Shown in pieces: positions 58,592 through 64,000 of a stretch of DNA of 64,000 bases (positions are counted from its first letter, which is position 1; every line of letters begins with the position of its first letter). Location of the stretch: positions 81,756,414-81,820,413 of the forward strand of contig NC_135715.1 in assembly GCF_964656455.1 (NCBI RefSeq), in the 5' to 3' direction. The notes beneath the pieces are model-generated. The model searched no databases, was not told where the DNA came from, and saw only the letters and a list, made by a program, of their open reading frames with translations. Source of the DNA: Halichoerus grypus (Eukaryota; Chordata; Mammalia; Carnivora; Phocidae). Position numbers and translations under genes: made by a program.

Positions 58592-61500
58592 GTTGTTTGT
58601 TCGAGTTAGAAAGCTAGCTATTAGACTTCCATTCAAAAGTGGGGCCGCAGTAGTAGTTTCATGGAGCAAGTGGGGAGTCGTGTTCTGGCTTCTTCCGGGG
58701 CCTGGGTCTCACAAGGAAAATGGTTTTGGACTCCCTTGCTGTGCACTCACGCATGCACACCACACAATGCGTCCACCCTGAGGCATGGCTCTTTTAGCCG
58801 AAGCAGGAATTCCCTACAGAGTTGTTCCTTTGAGTTAGGTGGTTGGCTTATGGCCTGCAGGCACACCCGGGGCAAGGGGACTAGCCTCATAAACAAGAGG
58901 TGAGTTGAGAGCTGCCTTCCGCACCGGCCTGTTTCTCACTCCATTTCACGTATGGGACCCTTTCCCCGGTCTCTCATACACGAGCACTATACAACTCCTG
59001 CGGCTTCAGGAACGGCAATGGTAGCTAAAGCGCAGTAAGGCTACAGCATTGATTCTTGGTGTTAGTAGCCTGGTAGGCGAATGAGCTGCAGCTGGGATTC
59101 TTTACAGGCTTGTTTCTTCCCAGTCAGGGTCGAGCACATAGCATTCCAAGCACACATGGAGCAGTAGTCTTAGCTTCAGGTAGCAAGAGCTGAGTCCAGA
59201 GGTGCCTTGTGCCCGGACCTATTTCTCCCTTGGTTTCACGTATGGAACCCGTTCCCCAGGCTCTCAGCCACGGTACTCCGTGTAATGCTTCCTCCGTCTA
59301 GAGGTCGACGGTAGCTAAAGCACGGTTTCTCTACAGTGTTGTTTCTTCGAGTGAGAACACTAGCTGTTAGACTTCCATGCAAAAGTGGGGCTGCCGTGCT
59401 AGCGTGATGAAATACATGGGGAGTCGTGTTCTGCCTTCTGCTGGGGCCTGAGGCTCATTCACAAAAAGCTTTGGACTCCCTTGCAGTGCTCTCATGCACG
59501 CACACAACAAAATGCTTCCACCCTCAGGAGCGGCTCTTTTAGCTGAAGCATGGATTCTCCAGCGAGTTTTTCCTTCGAGTTAGGCAGTTTTCATGAAGCC
59601 TGCACACACACCCGGGGCAACGGTACTAGCCCCATAACCATGGTTTGAGTTGAGAGCTGCCTTCTCTCCGGCCTGTCTCTCCCTCGATTTCACGAAACGG
59701 AACCCGTCCCCAGGCTCTCACCCACCGTACACCCTAAACTGCTTCCTCCCACATAGAGGTCGTCGGTAGCTAAAGCACGGTTTCTCTTCAGTGTTGTTTC
59801 TCCGAGTTAGAACGCTTGCTATGAATGTCCACAATAGCCAAACTGTGGAAAGAGCCATGTCCACCAACAGATGAATGGATAAAGAAGAGGGGGTATATAT
59901 ATATATACAATGGAATATTATGCAGCCATCAAAAGGAATGAGATCTTGCCATCTGCAACGACGTGGATGGAACTGGAGGGTATCATGCTGAGCGAAATAA
60001 GTCAAACCGAGAAAGACATGTATCATATGACCTCACTGATATGAGGAATTCTTAATCTCAGGAAACAAACTGAGGGTTGCTAGAGTGGGGGGTGGGGTGG
60101 GAGGGATGGGGTCACTGGGTGTTGGACACTGTGGAGGGTATGTGTTCTGGTAAGCGCTGTGAATTGTGCAAGACTGTTGAATCTCAGATCTGTACCTCTG
60201 AAACAAATAATGCAATATATGTTAAGAAAGAAAAAAAGAAGAAGAAGAATGCAGCAGGAGGGGAAGAATGAAGGGGGGAAAATCGGAGGGGGAGAAGAAC
60301 CATGAGAGATGATGGACTCTGAAAAACAAACTGAGGGTTCTAGAGGGGAGGGGGCTGGGAGGATGGCTTAGCCTGGTGATGGGTATTGAGCAGGGCACGT
60401 TCTGCATGGAGCACTGGGTGTTATGCACAAACAATGAACCATGGAACACTATATCTAAAACTAATGATGTAATGTATGGGGATTAACATAACAATAAAAA
60501 CATTAAATAATAATTAAAAAAAAGAACGCTTGCTATTAGACTTCCATGCAAAAGTGGGGCCGCAGTGCTAGCCTCAGGAAACAAGTGGGGAGTCATGTTC
60601 TGCCTTCTGCCGGGGCCTGAGTCCCACACGGAAAATGGGTCTGGACTCACTTGCAGTGCGCTCACGCATGCACACAGCAAAATGCGTCCACCCTCCGGCA
60701 TGGCTACTTTAGCCGAAGCAGGAAATCTCTACAGAGTTGTTCCTTTGAGTTAGGTGGTTGGCTTTAGCCCTGCAGGCACACCCGGGGCAAGGGTACTAGC
60801 CTCATAAACAAGAGGTGAGTTGAGAACTGCCTTCCGCTCCGGCCTGTTTCTCACTCCATTTCACGTATGGGACCCTTTCCCCGGGCTCTCAGACAGACAC
60901 GAGCACTGTCAAATTCCTCTGGCTTCAGGAACGGCAATGTTAACTCAAGCGCAGTAACTCTATAGCATTGATTCTTGGTGTTAGTAGCCTGGGAACTAGG
61001 CTTCCAGGCACACAGGGTACAGCAGTGCTAATCTCCTCAAACAAGAGGGGAGTCGACAGCAGCCTTCCTTCCAGGCCTGCTTCTCACTCCGAGTTACGTT
61101 TAGGTTCCATTTCTCATGCTTTCACAAAAACACACAACAGATGAAGTGCACGCTCAGGAAGGGCGATCTTTGCTGAGGCACGGGTCCTCCGCACTTTTGT
61201 TCCTTTCCGTTGGGTGGATGGCACTTAGGACTACACGCACACACGGGAGAGCCGATCTAGTTTCCCGAAACAAGAGTTGAGTCGATAGCTGCCTCCTGCC
61301 CATGCTTATTTCTGCCTCGGAATTCTGCTGGGACTCATTCCCCAGGTTTGCACTCAAGCAGAGTTGAAAATCCTGCCACCCTGTGGAGAGGCGAATGAGC
61401 TGAAGCTGGGATTCTTGACCGGCTTCTTTCTGCCAAAACAGTGTGGAGCACTTAGCATTCCTATGCACACATGGAGCAGTAGTGTTAGCTTCAGGTAACA

Positions 61501-63001
61501 AGAGCTGAGTCGAGAGGTGCCTTGTGGCCCGGACTTCTTCTCCCTCGGTCTCACGTAAGGAACCCGTTCCCCAGGCTCTCACCCACGGTAGCCTGGAAAG
61601 TGCTTCCTCCCTCAGAGACGTGGATGGTAGCTAAAGCACGATTTCTCTACCGTGTTGTTTCTTCGAGTTAGAACGCTAGCTATTAGACTGCCATGCAAAT
61701 GTGGGGCTGCCGTGCTAGCTTGGTCAAACACATGGGGAGTCGTGTTCTGCCTTTCGCAGGGGCCTGAGTCTCACTCGCAAAAAGCTTTGGACTCCCTTGC
61801 AGTGCTCTCACGCACGCACACCACAAAATGCTGCCACCCTCAGGAGCAGCTGTTTTACCTGCAGCACAGGCTCTCAACCGAGTTTTTCCTTCGAGTTAGG
61901 TGGCTGTGTTTAAGGCGGCACACACACCCTCTCGAATGGTACTAGCCCCATAACCAGGATGTGAGTTAAGAGCTGCCTTCTGTACCGGCCTGTCTCTCCC
62001 CGATATTACGATATTGAAACCGTCCCCAGGCTCTCAGCCACAGTACACCCTAAACTGCTCCGCCCACAGAGAGGTCGACGGTAGCTAAAGCACGGTTTCT
62101 CTACAGTGTTGTTTCTTCGAGTTAGAACGCTAGCTATTAGACTGCCATGCAAATGTGGGGCTGCCGTGCTAGCTTGGTCAAACACATGGGGAGTCGTGTT
62201 CTGCCTTTTGCTGGGGCCTGAGTCTCACTCGCAAAAAGCTTTGGACTCCCTTGCACTACTCTCACGCACGCACACAACAAAATGCTGCCACCCTCAGGAG
62301 CACCTGTTTTACCTGAAGCACAGGCTCTCAATCAAGTTTTCCTTCGAGTTAGGTGGCTGTGTTGAAGCCTGCACACACACCCTGGCGAACGGTAGCAGCC
62401 CCATAACCATGATGTGTGTTGAGAGCTGCCTTCTGTACCGGCCTGCCTCTCCCCGATATTATGATATTGAAACTGTGCCCAGGCTCTCAGCCACAGTACA
62501 CCCTAAACTGCTTCGCCCACAGAGAGGTCGACGGTAGCTAAAGCACGGTTTCTCTGCTGTGTAGTTTCTTCGAGTTAGAACGCTAGCTATTAGACTTCCA
62601 TGCAAAAGTGGGGCTGCCGTGCTAGCGTGATGAAACACATGGGGAGTCGTGTTCTGCCTTTCGCTGGGGCCTGAGTCTCGCTCGCAAAAAGCTTTGGACT
62701 TCCTTGCAGTGCTCTCACGCACGCACACAACAAAATGCTGCCACCCTCAGGAGCAGCTGTTTGACCTGACGCACAAGCTCTGAACCGAGATTCTCCTTCG
62801 AGTTAGGTGGCTGTGTTTACCCTGGGCAACGGTACTAGCCCCATAACCATGATGTGGGTTGAGAGCTGCCTTCTGTACCGGCCTGTCTCTCCCCCGATAT
62901 TACGATATTGAAACCGTCCCCAGGCTCTCAGCCACAGTACACCCTAAACTGCTTCGCCCACAGAGAGGTCGACGGTAGCTAAAGCACGGTTTGTCTACAG
63001 T
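58592..63001 (+). repeat. Higher-order unit 4 (4,410 bp)
   Basis: Carries the unit-2 L1 variant (about 60,111) and a private AGTAGTGTTAGC (others AGTAGCGTTAGC) at about 61,480. Otherwise it looks identical to unit 2 in the sections compared. Confidence 0.95.
59823..60522 (+). mobile_element. L1 tail captured in array, copy 4
   Basis: 700 bp, with the duplication at 59,809-59,822 and 60,523-60,536. Variant as in copy 2. Confidence 0.96.
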
Positions 63002-64000
63002 GTTGTTTGTTCGAGTTAGAAAGCTAGCTATTAGACTTCCATTCAAAAGTGGGGCCGCAGTAGTAGTTTCATGGAGCAAGTGGGGAGTCGTGTTCTGGCT
63101 TCTTCCGGGGCCTGGGTCTCACAAGGAAAATGGTTTTGGACTCCCTTGCTGTGCACTCACGCATGCACACCACACAATGCGTCCACCCTGAGGCATGGCT
63201 CTTTTAGCCGAAGCAGGAATTCCCTACAGAGTTGTTCCTTTGAGTTAGGTGGTTGGCTTATGGCCTGCAGGCACACCCGGGGCAAGGGGACTAGCCTCAT
63301 AAACAAGAGGTGAGTTGAGAGCTGCCTTCCGCACCGGCCTGTTTCTCACTCCATTTCACGTATGGGACCCTTTCCCCGGTCTCTCATACACGAGCACTAT
63401 ACAACTCCTGCGGCTTCAGGAACGGCAATGGTAGCTAAAGCGCAGTAAGGCTACAGCATTGATTCTTGGTGTTAGTAGCCTGGTAGGCGAATGAGCTGCA
63501 GCTGGGATTCTTTACAGGCTTGTTTCTTCCCAGTCAGGGTCGAGCACATAGCATTCCAAGCACACATGGAGCAGTAGTCTTAGCTTCAGGTAGCAAGAGC
63601 TGAGTCCAGAGGTGCCTTGTGCCCGGACCTATTTCTCCCTTGGTTTCACGTATGGAACCCGTTCCCCAGGCTCTCAGCCACGGTACTCCGTGTAATGCTT
63701 CCTCCGTCTAGAGGTCGACGGTAGCTAAAGCACGGTTTCTCTACAGTGTTGTTTCTTCGAGTGAGAACACTAGCTGTTAGACTTCCATGCAAAAGTGGGG
63801 CTGCCGTGCTAGCGTGATGAAATACATGGGGAGTCGTGTTCTGCCTTCTGCTGGGGCCTGAGGCTCATTCACAAAAAGCTTTGGACTCCCTTGCAGTGCT
63901 CTCATGCACGCACACAACAAAATGCTTCCACCCTCAGGAGCGGCTCTTTTAGCTGAAGCATGGATTCTCCAGCGAGTTTTTCCTTCGAGTTAGGCAGTTT
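63002..64000 (+). repeat. Higher-order unit 5, cut by window end
   Basis: The first 999 bp of another unit (A B c E A and part of B). It stops before the L1 tail, so the array continues beyond the window. Confidence 0.95.

Larger units (their letters stand above)
43491..64000 (+). repeat. Multi-tier tandem array (macrosatellite-like), truncated by window end
   Basis: A basic subunit of about 228 bp recurs without interruption, except for the L1 tails. Subunit starts in unit 2 are at 49,772, 50,001, 50,228, 50,289, 50,518, 50,745, 50,973, 51,916, 52,147, 52,376, 52,603, 52,834, 53,062, 53,288, 53,516, 53,741 and 53,969. Every spacing is 225-231 bp except a 61-bp remnant, the L1-bearing subunit and a 213-bp last one. 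All subunits share landmarks: GTTGTTTCTTCGAGTTAG-like start, AACAAG.GGTGAGT, GAGAGCTGCCTTC, CAGGCTCTCA and GGTAGCTAAAGCACGG-like end. The array is GC- and CpG-richer than its flank. Higher-order period: 4,410 bp. No satellite family that I can name. Confidence 0.95.

Noticed and set aside
43496..63280. CENP-B box in the array (TTCGAGTTAGAACGCT in A subunits)
   Set aside because: The CENP-B minimum is TTCGNNNNANNCGGG. The array has TTCG, four bases and A, but the CG follows one base too late and is CGCT instead of CGGG. The match is partial, so I do not call a CENP-B site, although a motif scan would be simple.
45366..63313. Recurring 60-143-codon frames in the array as genes
   Set aside because: They exist in several frames on both strands, simply repeat with the unit, show no domain and have no separate promoter or polyadenylation context.
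43491..64000. Identity with DXZ4 or another named X-linked macrosatellite
   Set aside because: Unit size and CpG content are compatible, but I see no flanking gene and recall no sequence match. Naming it would be a guess.
43491..64000. CRISPR-like array or bacterial origin
   Set aside because: The units are 228 bp and 4.4 kb, with L1 and SINEs all around. The window is clearly mammalian.

Overview
The window looks like nuclear DNA of a carnivoran mammal. It holds about a dozen tRNA-Lys-derived carnivore SINEs (SINEC) of the form 'GGCGCCTGGGTGGCTCAG... (AAATAA)n', with clean target-site duplications, plus carnivore-type L1 elements. The SINE body lacks the canid-specific and felid-specific heads I know, so I favour an arctoid caniform (bear, seal or mustelid group). 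That placement is inference. I find no intact protein-coding gene, rRNA or tRNA. Nearly all open reading frames lie in repeats.

Layout. Positions 1-18,300 are AT-rich intergenic or intronic DNA with scattered fossils (MER5A, MIR, old L1, a CR1/L2-like LINE fossil), young SINEC insertions and two 5'-truncated L1 tails (10,041-10,417 and about 11,850-12,553). Positions 18,316-25,640 hold one full-length but dead L1 on the plus strand. It has a 5'UTR, ORF1 and ORF2 remnants and a 3'UTR, flanked by a 12-bp target duplication. Positions 25,653-43,490 are again AT-rich DNA with SINEC, MIR, MLT1 LTR and MER5A copies. This part includes a pair of inverted, about 97% identical 346-bp arms at 36,769-37,114 and 39,349-39,695, separated by about 2.2 kb.

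From about 43,491 to the end of the window (over 20.5 kb, continuing off the right edge) the DNA changes abruptly to a more GC- and CpG-rich tandem array. It has several tiers. The basic subunit is about 228 bp, in five types that I call A-E. Subunits form A-B dimers of about 455 bp and an ABCDE block. Seventeen subunits plus a 700-bp L1 tail make a 4,410-bp higher-order unit. Units 2-4 are almost identical by eye. Two linked bases alternate between consecutive units, which hints at an 8,820-bp super-unit. The captured L1 tail is flanked in every copy by the same perfect 14-bp target duplication. It therefore inserted once and was then amplified with the array. The first unit at the left edge is short (1,651 bp) and lacks the L1.

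There are no genes that work together here. The notable biology is the recently homogenised macrosatellite-like array with its captured retrotransposon tail, and the long inverted duplication beside it. I cannot tell whether the array is already catalogued. A Dfam/Repbase and genome search would settle that.
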